In this document: in pieces, positions 1 to 7,510 of the stretch | Layout: every line of letters starts with the position of its first letter | Numbering within the stretch: position 1 is the first letter of the stretch | Made by a program: the position numbers and the translations under genes | The notes under the pieces: generated by a model | Told to the model about the DNA's origin: nothing | The model's database searches: none | The model's input: the letters and a program-made list of their open reading frames with translations, nothing else | Origin: Cyanobacteria bacterium UBA8803 | GTDB taxonomy: Bacteria > Cyanobacteriota > Cyanobacteriia > Cyanobacteriales > Coleofasciculaceae | NCBI GenBank assembly: GCA_003505715.1 | Contig: DNXU01000239.1 | Location: forward strand, 7,456 to 18,115 | DNA length: 10,660 bases | Direction: 5' to 3'

Positions 1-206
1 ACCCCCCAAGGAAAACAATTTCTCAGCTCTGTTTCTTCCTGTTTGGTGATTGGACGTAGCATGGATTCACGAGCCACAGGTGGAACGGTTTCTCCTGGAG
101 CTGAGGTTGGCTCCGTGGTTGGCGTCTGGCTGATGCTAGCAACCCGGCGCTTGCCAATGAAGTAGGTTAGGAGAACCAGTAAAATTAGGAGTAACCAAAA
201 TTCCAT
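1..206 (-). CDS. Site-2 protease family membrane protein, N-terminal fragment (partial)
   Basis: Reading the minus strand from an ATG at 206 gives 68 codons that stay open to the window edge, so the 3' part lies outside. The product begins MEFWLLLILLVLLTYFIGKR: a hydrophobic segment (about residues 3-17) followed by positive residues, so the N-terminus is probably outside and a single helix enters the membrane. A Pro/Thr/Ser-rich linker (about 28-46) follows, then RPITKQEETELRNCFPWG. The last block, especially the NCFPWG end, is what I remember just before the protease core of cyanobacterial site-2-protease-like proteins (intramembrane zinc proteases). The catalytic HExxH is not in the window, so protease activity is not shown. 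Homologues as I recall them have more hydrophobic sequence after the first helix; here it goes straight to the linker. A weak GGA lies 5 bases before the start. It diverges from the gene at 291. Confidence 0.6.
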   Translation of the reverse strand, partial: MEFWLLLILLVLLTYFIGKRRVASISQTPTTEPTSAPGETVPPVARESMLRPITKQEETELRNCFPWG

Positions 207-290
207 AATGTCCAAATAATAATCGGTGTAAAGGCAAGATATTGACGAGTTGGAAGTATCATCCGCTGCAATTACAGGTATACAAACATT

Positions 291-1130
291 GTGCAACCCG
301 ATTTATCACAACCAGACCAAGTTATTCCTCCTCAAAGCTCGCCGTCAGAGTGGCATCCCACTGCGCTTAAACCACCGCGCCCAGTTATTGATACTATTTT
401 CGCATTTCCCCCCAATCGAGATACCTTGGGCGGCACAGCTTATCTTATTGTAGAAAATGCTACCACCACGAAGCAGGGTAACTCTGAAGCAGGGGAAATC
501 TGGAGCGAACCTACAAATAACTCCAAGACCTTAAACCCTGACTTCGGGGCAAATTTCAAGTTGTCCCCTACTAGTTCAATCAATGTTCTGGTCGATTGTC
601 CTGCTTGGAATGAAAGCACCGAGCAATTCCTGCGCCAGCTTGGGGGAGTTTCTTGGCTCTTCATCACCCATAGAGGTGGCATTGGCAAAGCCAGGGAAAT
701 TCAGGAAGCCATGGGTTGTTCCATCCTAGTTCAGGAACAAGAAGCCTACTTGCTCCCTGGACTAAAGGTTACTCCTTTTCAAGACGAGTTTACCCTCTCA
801 GAAAATCTCCAGGCCATCTGGACACCCGGACACTCTCCTGGTTCTGCTTGCCTTTACTACAAAAGTTGCGGTGGCGTTCTGTTTTCCGGGCGTCATTTAC
901 TGCCGAACCAACAAGGAAATCCCGTCGCCTTAAAGATGCCCAAAACCTTTCACTGGCCGAGGCAAATTCATAGTGTCAAAGCTCTAATCGCTCGCTTCAC
1001 CCCCGAAACTCTAAGGTATATCTGTCCCGGTGCCAATACTGGTTTTCTAAGAGGGAAAGGCATCATTGAGGGAGCCTACCAACAATTATCCCAGCAGGCA
1101 GTAACAGCCCTGCTAAACGAGCAGCTTTAA
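291..1130 (+). CDS. MBL-fold metallo-hydrolase-like protein with degenerate metal site
   Basis: A 279-residue protein with GTG start at 291; an in-frame TGA at 243 limits other starts and an AGG lies 12 bases upstream. Visible beta-lactamase-fold landmarks: GGTAYLIVEN (47-56), NVLVDCPAWN (98-107), ITHRGGIGKA (125-134, where HxHxDH is expected), TPGHSPGSACLYY (178-190), GGVLFSGRHLLP (194-205) and CPGANTG (245-251). In active enzymes the first motif gives three His and an Asp, the SGD motif an Asp and the last PGHG a His. Here only H127 and H181 remain; the others are Gly, Arg and Ala/Asn. I recall cyanobacterial relatives with the same HRG-type motif, so this looks like a conserved non-classical branch rather than recent decay. 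Residues 56-95 are a polar, low-complexity insertion inside the fold. No signal peptide. Substrate unknown; it may be a binding protein rather than a hydrolase. Converges on the GAF gene. Confidence 0.75.
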   Translation: MQPDLSQPDQVIPPQSSPSEWHPTALKPPRPVIDTIFAFPPNRDTLGGTAYLIVENATTTKQGNSEAGEIWSEPTNNSKTLNPDFGANFKLSPTSSINVLVDCPAWNESTEQFLRQLGGVSWLFITHRGGIGKAREIQEAMGCSILVQEQEAYLLPGLKVTPFQDEFTLSENLQAIWTPGHSPGSACLYYKSCGGVLFSGRHLLPNQQGNPVALKMPKTFHWPRQIHSVKALIARFTPETLRYICPGANTGFLRGKGIIEGAYQQLSQQAVTALLNEQL

Positions 1131-1182
1131 CTTGACGGCACAACAAATCTTTAATCCTGGACTGGGGAATGAAGAAAGTTGA

Positions 1183-1230
1183 CTAACCATCAACCAATAA
1201 CAAATAACAAACAACCAACAACCAACAACC
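1183..1230. repeat. Degenerate heptanucleotide tandem array (ACAACCA family)
   Basis: About seven units with a 7-base period: CTAACCA, TCAACCA, ATAACAA, ATAACAA, ACAACCA, ACAACCA and a 6-base ACAACC. The copies nearest 1230 are perfect and the distal ones have drifted. The array ends two bases before the stop codon of the minus-strand GAF gene, so it would be the start of that gene's 3' untranslated region. On the minus strand the unit is TTGTTGG-like, the same heptamer as the array at 10583-10660. Short tandemly repeated heptamers are a known feature of filamentous cyanobacterial genomes. Confidence 0.85.
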
Positions 1231-1232
1231 TT

Positions 1233-4200
1233 TCAACCCCCAATTCCATTCAAGTCATCGCGCAGGATTTGCTCGTGCCGCTTCACCGATGCCAATAGTT
1301 CCCAATTTTGAAGAATAACACCAACTTGATTATTAAAAAGTTGCATGTACTTTTGGTCGTTTTGGTCAAAACTCACGCGCAAGTAGTCTGGTATATTCTT
1401 CTCATCCACCAGATTGGTATCACTAAACTCACCCGGTTTCTTTTTATTCACGAGTTGAGTCACGCCAATTAACTCGCCATCGGGATTCCAAACGGGCATA
1501 CACAGTAAACTACAAGTGCGATACCCCGTTTTGCGATCTGTTCTTTTGGCTGTTTCTGAATCGGGATAGTCATACAAATCGAAGGGAATATTTAAAGGCA
1601 CTCCCATTTCTGCTACTTTGCCAGCATACCCCTCTCCAACTCGCACCCGCAGCTCCTGCAACAAACCGTTGTCAAAGGGAAGTTTCGTCCACAATTCATG
1701 GGTGTTGAGATCCAAAAGCCAAAGGGTGCTGCGGTCAGCATTCATCAGTTCTTTGGCTGCATCCATCACTCGCCGCAGGATTTCTTCAAGTTCTAAAGCA
1801 CTTTGACTCACCGAACGGATTGCTGCCATCAGTGCTGCTGCTACCCGTTGCCCTCTAGCAGTTTTATGATAGGATTTAAAACTTTCTAGAATCATGCGGA
1901 TGAGTGGCGCATTTTCAGAAAATTGTTCTTCATCAGCCTTACTAAAACCCTGTTGGTCAATTTTTTCTGATAAAGGTGCTGTCCGGTCGTTAAATTGTTT
2001 TAACTTGTTAAGAGCTTGAACTACAGCTACTAATTCTCCCTGCTCGTTCACCAGCGGCAAGGCTAACATCGTGTAGGTGCGGTAACCGTTTTTTTGATCT
2101 TGCTCTTTGGCCGTGTCAGAGCGGGGATCGTCATAGAAATCATAGGGAATATTAATGAGTTGCTGAGAAGCTGCTACTTCCCCAACAATTCCTTTATCCG
2201 CCGGAATGCGCAGTTCCAAGGAATTCTCGCCTTCTGTTTCGGCAATAATTGACCAGAACTCATTTCTCTCCTCATCTAATAGAAAAATCGTCGTGCGATC
2301 CGCACTCAATGATTTTCCCATTTTCAGGGTAATCGACCGCAACGTCCTATCGAGAATGTCATCAAACCCCTGACCGTCCATGACCTTATTCAGCATTGCT
2401 AGAGTTTTACTAACAATATTTTTGGGGTTATTTTCTGCCTGTTCTTTGATGGCAGCAAATTGTCGGGCATTGTGCAGCGCTACTCCGACTTGGGAGTTGA
2501 AGATTTGCATGTATTTTTGACTGTTGGCATCAAAGCTATCTTGGAAAGATTCTGGAGCTTCTGGCCAATCATCGGGGTTATAATCCGGAAACTCACCCTG
2601 CCTGCGTTTGTTGATTAATTGAGTGACGCCCAGCAACTCCTCATCAGGGCTCCAAATCGGCATACAGAGTAAACTGCAAGTGCGATAACCTGTTTTTTGA
2701 TCCGTAGCAATTGCCATTTCCGATCCAGGGTGGTCGTACAAGTCAAAGGGAATATTCACAGGTTTACCCGTGGCGGCGACTTGACCAGCAAAACCCTGTC
2801 CGACTTTGATGCGCAACTCCCGCACCGAACTATCCTCAAAGGGAATTTTCGTCCACAATTCATTGTTCTCTTTATCTAGCAACCAGAGCGTACTGCGATC
2901 GGCGTGCATCAGCCGTTTTGCTGCTGCCATCACCCGTCCGATAATTTCTTCAGAATCCAGACTGCTTTGAGCAACCGTTCGCGTAGCTTCGGTGAGGGCG
3001 ATAGAATCTTGCAACCTTTGGGTTAGTTTGTAACAAGATAGGCATTTTTCTAAGATGCCTTGCAACGCTGGAATATATTCAGCAACAAGTTTTTTATCAA
3101 TGTCGGTGAAGCCTTCGGTATCGATGCGCTCTGAGAAGGGAGCGGTGAGATTGTACCGGGATGAGAGCTTATTGACTAACTGCACGAAAGCGAATATCTC
3201 GCCCTGCTCGTTCAACAAGTGTGAAGTTAATTCATTGTAGATGCGATATCCAGTGCGTTGGTCTTGATCTTGGGTAATAATAGAGTACCAATCTTCAGAA
3301 AAATGGTCGGGCAGGCTAACCGCTTTTTTATAGATCGTCACTCGTCCTGCCGTCTGACTATCTAGAATCTGAATTTTTGTGGGAGTGCTACCTGTCGTTT
3401 TGGCAATCATCGACCAAAGTTCATTTTTCTCTTTGTCGATAAATAAAATTGTGATGCGATCGATACTGAGCAATTCTCCTAATTTCAGAGTCAGGGAACC
3501 CAAAATCTCGTAGAGTACATCATCAAAATCTTTGCTCTCCATTGACCCCAGCCAAGACAGAAGTTTTTGTTCCTGCTGGAGAGCCAGTTGTTTAAAATTA
3601 GGGGCTACAGCCGCTAACTGCTTGTTAACCCAGCGGGTATTAAAGACAGCAGTATAAATGTGGTTATAAACCCTTAAGGTGCCAGCACGCCCGATCGCTA
3701 ATCCGGACAGGCGTAATTCCATGAGTTCAGGACTCTCATCAGCCAGGATTTCGCCTTGTTGTAAAATTCGCTGATACAGCTGCAAAAGGGGAGCTGTACG
3801 TTTCTCTGTCCGCAGTAGGCGATCGCGAATGGTCTTCAGATGAGGGGGTTCGTCTTGAGCTTCCCAATTATCGATGACTTTTTCCTGTACCAGCTTAGCG
3901 ACCCATTCTGCTTCTTGGCCATCCGGTATGGTAGATGGCAAATGAAAGAGGGCATGACATAATTTCTGAGTGAGAAAGGGTTGTCCCCCCGTCCAATCCA
4001 ACACCGCTTCTAACACGGCTTGGGGATTGCTCGCTTTCATAGCCAATCCTTGAGCGAGAGGTTGAGCTTCTTCTAATTCAAAGCCATGCAACTCAATGGC
4101 ACGGCCAATATTAAAAGGGGTACAGTTTTTGTCTTGAATTAAATCAGAGGGGGTTGCCACACCCAGTAGGGCAAATGTCAAGCGGTCAAAGCCCTCACAG

Positions 4201-4694
4201 GCACGAATCAAGGCAAAAAAATTATCGTTTCGGAAATGCAAGCTGAGAATGCTATCAATTTCGTCGATAAAAATTACAATTTTCGAGTTGACACACTCTA
4301 GCACGACATGTTCAATAAACTCGCTCAAGCGTTGCACCGGAAACAGAAACTCGCGATCGCGCAACCAAGACCTTAAATTAATTGGCAGGCGAAAACTCCT
4401 TTCCAGTGCTTTCATTACTCCCGCATACCATTGATCGGGAGTAATATCTTGGGAACCAATCCGAGTTAGATCGATTGCGGCACAGGCAATGCCTTCTGCT
4501 TGCAACTTGTGCATGGTGCGCACCCGCAAGCTTGTCTTGCCCATTTGCCGGGAATTGAGGACGTAGCAAAACTCACCCGCCTTGAGTCCTTCATAGAGTT
4601 CTCGATCGGCTTTGCGTACCACATAGGAAGGAGCATCCGGGGGCAAATGTCCGCCTACTTTATAGGTATAGCTTAAGTTTTGCACGTTACTCAT
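1233..4694 (-). CDS. AAA-like ATPase with four GAF domains (A-B-A-B), no recognisable output domain
   Basis: The ATG at 4694 gives 1153 residues; the frame opens 8 codons further up at a TTG (4718), but [15 protein letters not shown] is the usual kind of beginning for this family. Residues 1-350 are an AAA-like ATPase of the type common in cyanobacteria: Walker [10 protein letters not shown] (47-55), Walker [10 protein letters not shown] (139-147), then a winged-helix-like tail ending [13 protein letters not shown]. Four GAF sensor domains follow at about 389-547, 577-742, 778-937 and 965-1132. Domains 1 and 3 resemble each other, as do 2 and 4 (shared [37 protein letters not shown]), so a two-domain unit of about 388 residues was duplicated. 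The chain ends about 20 residues after the last GAF: no kinase, cyclase or GGDEF domain. No signal peptide or membrane segment; probably cytosolic. Role inferred: ATP-dependent switch reading small ligands. It follows the TIR gene on the same strand after 247 bases. Confidence 0.88.
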   Translation of the reverse strand: MSNVQNLSYTYKVGGHLPPDAPSYVVRKADRELYEGLKAGEFCYVLNSRQMGKTSLRVRTMHKLQAEGIACAAIDLTRIGSQDITPDQWYAGVMKALERSFRLPINLRSWLRDREFLFPVQRLSEFIEHVVLECVNSKIVIFIDEIDSILSLHFRNDNFFALIRACEGFDRLTFALLGVATPSDLIQDKNCTPFNIGRAIELHGFELEEAQPLAQGLAMKASNPQAVLEAVLDWTGGQPFLTQKLCHALFHLPSTIPDGQEAEWVAKLVQEKVIDNWEAQDEPPHLKTIRDRLLRTEKRTAPLLQLYQRILQQGEILADESPELMELRLSGLAIGRAGTLRVYNHIYTAVFNTRWVNKQLAAVAPNFKQLALQQEQKLLSWLGSMESKDFDDVLYEILGSLTLKLGELLSIDRITILFIDKEKNELWSMIAKTTGSTPTKIQILDSQTAGRVTIYKKAVSLPDHFSEDWYSIITQDQDQRTGYRIYNELTSHLLNEQGEIFAFVQLVNKLSSRYNLTAPFSERIDTEGFTDIDKKLVAEYIPALQGILEKCLSCYKLTQRLQDSIALTEATRTVAQSSLDSEEIIGRVMAAAKRLMHADRSTLWLLDKENNELWTKIPFEDSSVRELRIKVGQGFAGQVAATGKPVNIPFDLYDHPGSEMAIATDQKTGYRTCSLLCMPIWSPDEELLGVTQLINKRRQGEFPDYNPDDWPEAPESFQDSFDANSQKYMQIFNSQVGVALHNARQFAAIKEQAENNPKNIVSKTLAMLNKVMDGQGFDDILDRTLRSITLKMGKSLSADRTTIFLLDEERNEFWSIIAETEGENSLELRIPADKGIVGEVAASQQLINIPYDFYDDPRSDTAKEQDQKNGYRTYTMLALPLVNEQGELVAVVQALNKLKQFNDRTAPLSEKIDQQGFSKADEEQFSENAPLIRMILESFKSYHKTARGQRVAAALMAAIRSVSQSALELEEILRRVMDAAKELMNADRSTLWLLDLNTHELWTKLPFDNGLLQELRVRVGEGYAGKVAEMGVPLNIPFDLYDYPDSETAKRTDRKTGYRTCSLLCMPVWNPDGELIGVTQLVNKKKPGEFSDTNLVDEKNIPDYLRVSFDQNDQKYMQLFNNQVGVILQNWELLASVKRHEQILRDDLNGIGG

Positions 4695-4941
4695 AATTGG
4701 TTCTGAGTCAGGAAACAATAGTTATTGGTAAGGTAAAATGCACCTCTTTAATGGCTCAACTCGCCCCTAAACAACATCCTATTTTAATTTTCGATTTCCA
4801 AGTCAGACACCCTGCGCGATCACGCACAAACAAAGCCTGAAAATCTCTCTCCCCTGCGGCTCCCTTCCTATTTTCAATGTAGACACCCATGAACTTTCGC
4901 TCACAACGAAAGCTTAACTCCGTTGGATTAGGATAAAGATT

Positions 4942-6837
4942 TCACACGCGCCCCAAGCGATCGCTAAAATACTGACGGTATAACTCAAAGCGCGGCGTAA
5001 CCTCATTTCCTTGCAGCTGCACTAACCCCATACTGTGTAACTTAAATGCCAGTACCGACTCTAATTCCACAGGTGCGCTCGCGATCGCTACCTTAGCAAA
5101 GGCTGCTGCCAACTCTGGGTGCTGCTGGAGATTCCACAAATGTCGGCGGAGATGATCCCCGTAAATCCCTGCTTCTGTAGGAGCAATCTCCACGAGTTGA
5201 TCTAGGGTCAATTCCCCTCTAGCAATCTGATAGAAAGCTACCCGCACCAGATAGGGATGCCCACCTACAATCTTCATGAGGCGATCGACGTAGGAACTAT
5301 CCCAATTGAGTCCGTGCCGCTGTGCTAAGTCCCAAACTTGCTCTGGGCTAAACTCAGATAATTCTATCGGTAAACCGACATTAAAGGGGGATTGATTAAC
5401 ATTCAACTGAATGTAACATTCCGTCGAATGGACGACTACCAACCGCAGTTTTTCCCAAAGATCGCTATCACTATCACCATAACCAGCTTCTTCATACCAA
5501 GCTCGCAAGAGACCAAAAAAATCATCGGCAATTTGGGGATACTGAAACACCCGATCGACTTCATCTAAACCCAACACCAACGGCTCATCGGCTGCTGATA
5601 GCAGACAGTCTTCAAAGTAAGTAGTGCAGTTAACTTTGCTGCCAAAGGTATCGTCATGCCAATAATCTTCCACTTGATAAGGTAGGCGTAGCTTGCGAGT
5701 AATCCTGGCACAGAACCACTGCAATAGTTGATTCAGATTGGTGAAAACTTCCCCATCGGCATGTTGAAAGCTTAACGGCACCGTCCGACACCCATGTTCT
5801 CTCGCCTGATAAAGAATTCTCGCCATCAATGAGGTTTTGCCCATCTGCCTGGGGGCTTTGATCCGAATCAACGTCCCTGGTTTTAAAATCTCCTTATAAC
5901 ATTGAGCTTCATCGGGGACTCGCTCCACATAAAACGCTGAAGCCAGACGCACTTGACCTCTCGGTAACTCCGGTTCGGCTACGGGTAAAGGAGTAGGGAA
6001 AGATGATACAGGGACAGGTACTACAGTAGCCAGTGGAGACTCTACCCTATTTGCGTTTGCCCTTATTGGGGTATAGTCTTTCCCCCTGTCCTCTTCCTCC
6101 TTCTGGGTTAAACCATTCCCTACTCCCCACTCCCCGCTCCCGGATAACAGAGCCAGCATAACTCGTATAATTCTTGGTGTATCGACAGGCGATCGCCATT
6201 CCTGCTGTCCAATACCGTAGAGGTAACTGCGCAAGTCGTGGTTCAAGGGCGTAGTGAGGGGACAATTCACCCGGATGGGGAGCAAGATGGGCTTAGGGTT
6301 AGGGCGAGAATACCGTAATTCCTTAGCCCGCCGCAACTCCTCAATCACCATTTCACTGATGGCGGCTTGGGGAGATAACAGCAGCACCAAGTAGTCACAC
6401 TGCGTCAATTGGACATCAATATGAGTCAGCCAGTCTTCTGCTAGCCTGGGGCGATCGCACTCGATAGTGCCGACAGCAGCGATCGCGACTTGGTATCCTG
6501 CTGAGGCGATCGCATCACGCAACTGCATAGCTAAACTCAAGTCTGGCTCTTGGTTGTGATAGCTGATAAAAACTCGCTGCTGTTGTTGGATGGCTCGCTC
6601 AATAGCTCCTTGAACCTTTTTTTTGGTAACTTTTTCTCCCAAGACGCTAGACAGCTTCTGCCATAACTTGTAACCCACGTATTTCTCGATATACTCCGGG
6701 TTATGAGGGTAAATCTCTTCATAGGTGCGTCCTTGCCAAGATCCCATAAAGACTTCTCGTTCCAAGTCATTCAGGTGCTTGCCCGTCTTGGCATAGGTTA
6801 GTTGGTCTACAAATTCCAGGGCTTCTTTAAAATTCAT
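4942..6837 (-). CDS. HTH-like / TIR / AAA-like ATPase fusion protein
   Basis: 631 residues; the ATG at 6837 has an AGGA three bases upstream. Residues 1-85 resemble the small helical N-terminal domain of vWA-MoxR-associated and other cyanobacterial conflict proteins (LNDLEREVFMGSWQGRTYEEI, then KLWQKLSSVLGEKVTKK). Residues 88-230 are a TIR domain: RVFISYHNQEPD opens it, and LLSPQAAISEMVIEEL keeps the S155...S161...E167 spacing of NAD-cleaving TIRs, with E167 as candidate catalytic Glu; Met replaces the usual Trp after S161. A low-complexity linker (231-297) is partly made from a heptamer repeat. Residues 298-631 are an AAA-like ATPase: Walker A APRQMGKTS (328-336), Walker B VLGLDEVD (421-428), and a C-terminal winged-helix-like end TPRFELYRQYFSDRL. 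This architecture is known in cyanobacteria; the function is not. Inference: the ATPase gates a TIR effector that would deplete NAD or make a cyclic ADP-ribose signal. No membrane segment. Confidence 0.88.
   Translation of the reverse strand: MNFKEALEFVDQLTYAKTGKHLNDLEREVFMGSWQGRTYEEIYPHNPEYIEKYVGYKLWQKLSSVLGEKVTKKKVQGAIERAIQQQQRVFISYHNQEPDLSLAMQLRDAIASAGYQVAIAAVGTIECDRPRLAEDWLTHIDVQLTQCDYLVLLLSPQAAISEMVIEELRRAKELRYSRPNPKPILLPIRVNCPLTTPLNHDLRSYLYGIGQQEWRSPVDTPRIIRVMLALLSGSGEWGVGNGLTQKEEEDRGKDYTPIRANANRVESPLATVVPVPVSSFPTPLPVAEPELPRGQVRLASAFYVERVPDEAQCYKEILKPGTLIRIKAPRQMGKTSLMARILYQAREHGCRTVPLSFQHADGEVFTNLNQLLQWFCARITRKLRLPYQVEDYWHDDTFGSKVNCTTYFEDCLLSAADEPLVLGLDEVDRVFQYPQIADDFFGLLRAWYEEAGYGDSDSDLWEKLRLVVVHSTECYIQLNVNQSPFNVGLPIELSEFSPEQVWDLAQRHGLNWDSSYVDRLMKIVGGHPYLVRVAFYQIARGELTLDQLVEIAPTEAGIYGDHLRRHLWNLQQHPELAAAFAKVAIASAPVELESVLAFKLHSMGLVQLQGNEVTPRFELYRQYFSDRLGRV
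6115..6142. repeat. Heptamer repeat inside the TIR-ATPase coding frame
   Basis: Four 7-base units on the plus strand: ATTCCCT, ACTCCCC, ACTCCCC, GCTCCCG. Read in the minus-strand gene they encode the linker peptide SGSGEWGVGN directly after the TIR domain. Similar GGGGAGT-type heptamers occur as intergenic repeats in filamentous cyanobacteria, so the linker appears to have been built from repeat DNA. 28 bases is not a multiple of 7 codons plus frame by design: the repeat is simply read through in one frame without a stop. Confidence 0.75.
6451..6513. repeat. Cluster of three HIP1 octamers (GCGATCGC)
   Basis: Exact GCGATCGC palindromes at 6451-6458, 6479-6486 and 6506-6513, inside the TIR-coding part. 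Others in the window start at 3819, 4353, 4957, 5081, 6189, 7059 and 9264, ten in all. HIP1 is the highly iterated palindrome of cyanobacterial genomes and is the best single clue to the source organism. Seven of the ten lie between 4900 and 7100. Confidence 0.95.
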
Positions 6838-6862
6838 CTATCCTATGGCAATTGACATCTGA

Positions 6863-6892
6863 AGCTTGCTTTCAACTATAATTTTGCAAGCT
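6863..6892. promoter_or_regulatory. Inverted repeat around the TIR gene -10 box (candidate operator)
   Basis: Perfect 7-base arms AGCTTGC (6863-6869) and GCAAGCT (6886-6892), 16 bases apart. They bracket the predicted -10 element of the TIR-ATPase gene, the usual place for a repressor site. No regulator is recognised. Confidence 0.4.
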
Positions 6893-6903
6893 GGCTAGCT
6901 CAA
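6875..6903 (-). promoter_or_regulatory. Predicted sigma70-type promoter of the TIR-ATPase gene
   Basis: On the minus strand a -35 TTGAGC (6898-6903, four of six consensus bases) and a -10 TATAGT (6875-6880, five of six) are exactly 17 bases apart. Transcription would start near 6868 and leave a leader of about 30 bases containing the AGGA ribosome binding site at 6841-6844. Confidence 0.5.
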
Positions 6904-7148
6904 TCAGGTTCTCCACCTGCAAAAGTGAGCTGCACTCTCCTGTGACTCCATGACGTTTAACCTACTCTCTTGTTCTGCACGCTAAAGTTTTGGTCTTCCT
7001 CAACCTTAGCTTTTGAGGATTTTGTGGAGTTTGTCATGCCTTTGACCCAAAACGCAGCGCGATCGCCCTTGCTTCTGTTTGATTCTATCGATAGGATTGA
7101 ACACAGGGTCGGCATTTAAGGCTGTACAGTCAGCTATGGGGAGCATGT

Positions 7149-7169
7149 AAGTGGACAGTGGAAAGTGGG
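7149..7169. repeat. Short heptamer array (AAGTGGA)
   Basis: Three 7-base units in a row: AAGTGGA, CAGTGGA, AAGTGGG. It is related in style to the other heptamer arrays in this window and sits in intergenic DNA. Confidence 0.6.
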
Positions 7170-7205
7170 GGAAAACTCGTGTTACTTAATTTTAGGGTAG
7201 GGAGG

Positions 7206-7281
7206 TGAGTTTTTATGAGGTTTTATGAGGTGGCTGAATATCGAGAATGATTACCATGTAGTTTACCTGAGGTTTTATGAG
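7206..7281. repeat. Direct repeats GAGGTTTTATGAG upstream of the HD gene
   Basis: The 10-mer TTTTATGAGG occurs twice back to back (7211-7220, 7221-7230). A 13-base version GAGGTTTTATGAG recurs at 7269-7281, and the first copy is preceded by a near match GAGTTTTTATGAG (7206-7218). A weaker GAGGTTTTCTGG lies at 7354. Ten-base head-to-tail spacing equals about one helical turn, as in many response-regulator binding sites. Confidence 0.65.
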
Positions 7282-7433
7282 AGTGATAGTTGCACAGAAA
7301 TCTTAATATTTTCTAAAGTTTTAAGAAGATACATAAATTTATGAAGTTTCTGTGAGGTTTTCTGGTTCCCTTTTTTTGAGTTGTAAATCAAACTAGGAAT
7401 AGGTGTTCCGAGCCAACCCAGTTGAAATTTAAC

Positions 7434-7475
7434 CCCTGAGTAAATCAGCAATCAGGGTGCATCAAAGATTGCTGA
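7434..7475 (+). promoter_or_regulatory. Two overlapping, mutually exclusive inverted repeats before the HD gene
   Basis: First hairpin: CCCTGA (7434-7439) with TCAGGG (7452-7457). Second hairpin: TCAGCAATC (7445-7453) with GATTGCTGA (7467-7475), nine perfect pairs and a 13-base loop. They share bases 7452-7453 and interleave, so both cannot form fully in one molecule. They lie 60-100 bases before the start codon. If transcribed they would be a switchable leader; otherwise they may be protein sites. Confidence 0.4.
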
Positions 7476-7479
7476 ACAA

Positions 7480-7510
7480 TTGACTCGGTTAATCAATATC
7501 AGCGATTAAT
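7480..7510 (+). promoter_or_regulatory. Weak promoter candidate for the HD gene
   Basis: A -35-like TTGACT (7480-7485) and a -10-like ATTAAT (7505-7510, four of six) are 19 bases apart, longer than the usual 17. A start here would leave only about 18 bases of leader and would place the hairpins at 7434-7475 outside the transcript. An upstream start near the direct repeats is equally possible. Confidence 0.25.

Noticed and set aside
250..453. 67-codon plus-strand frame overlapping the start of the beta-lactamase-fold gene
   Set aside because: It overlaps a gene with clear family motifs in another frame and shows no motif of its own.
4894..4912. Hairpin CTTTCG/CGAAAG 30 bases after the TIR gene stop, considered as a terminator
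   Set aside because: Only six pairs, half A/T, and no T-run on the minus strand; too weak to call.
6997..7019. Inverted repeat TCCTCAA/TTGAGGA followed by TTTTG, considered as a terminator
   Set aside because: No plus-strand gene ends upstream, and on the minus strand there is no T-run; left as an unexplained repeat.
7036..7119. 27-codon open frame starting ATGCCTTTGACC in the long intergenic gap
   Set aside because: No ribosome binding site, no recognisable protein, contains a HIP1 site and a palindrome; length is what chance gives.
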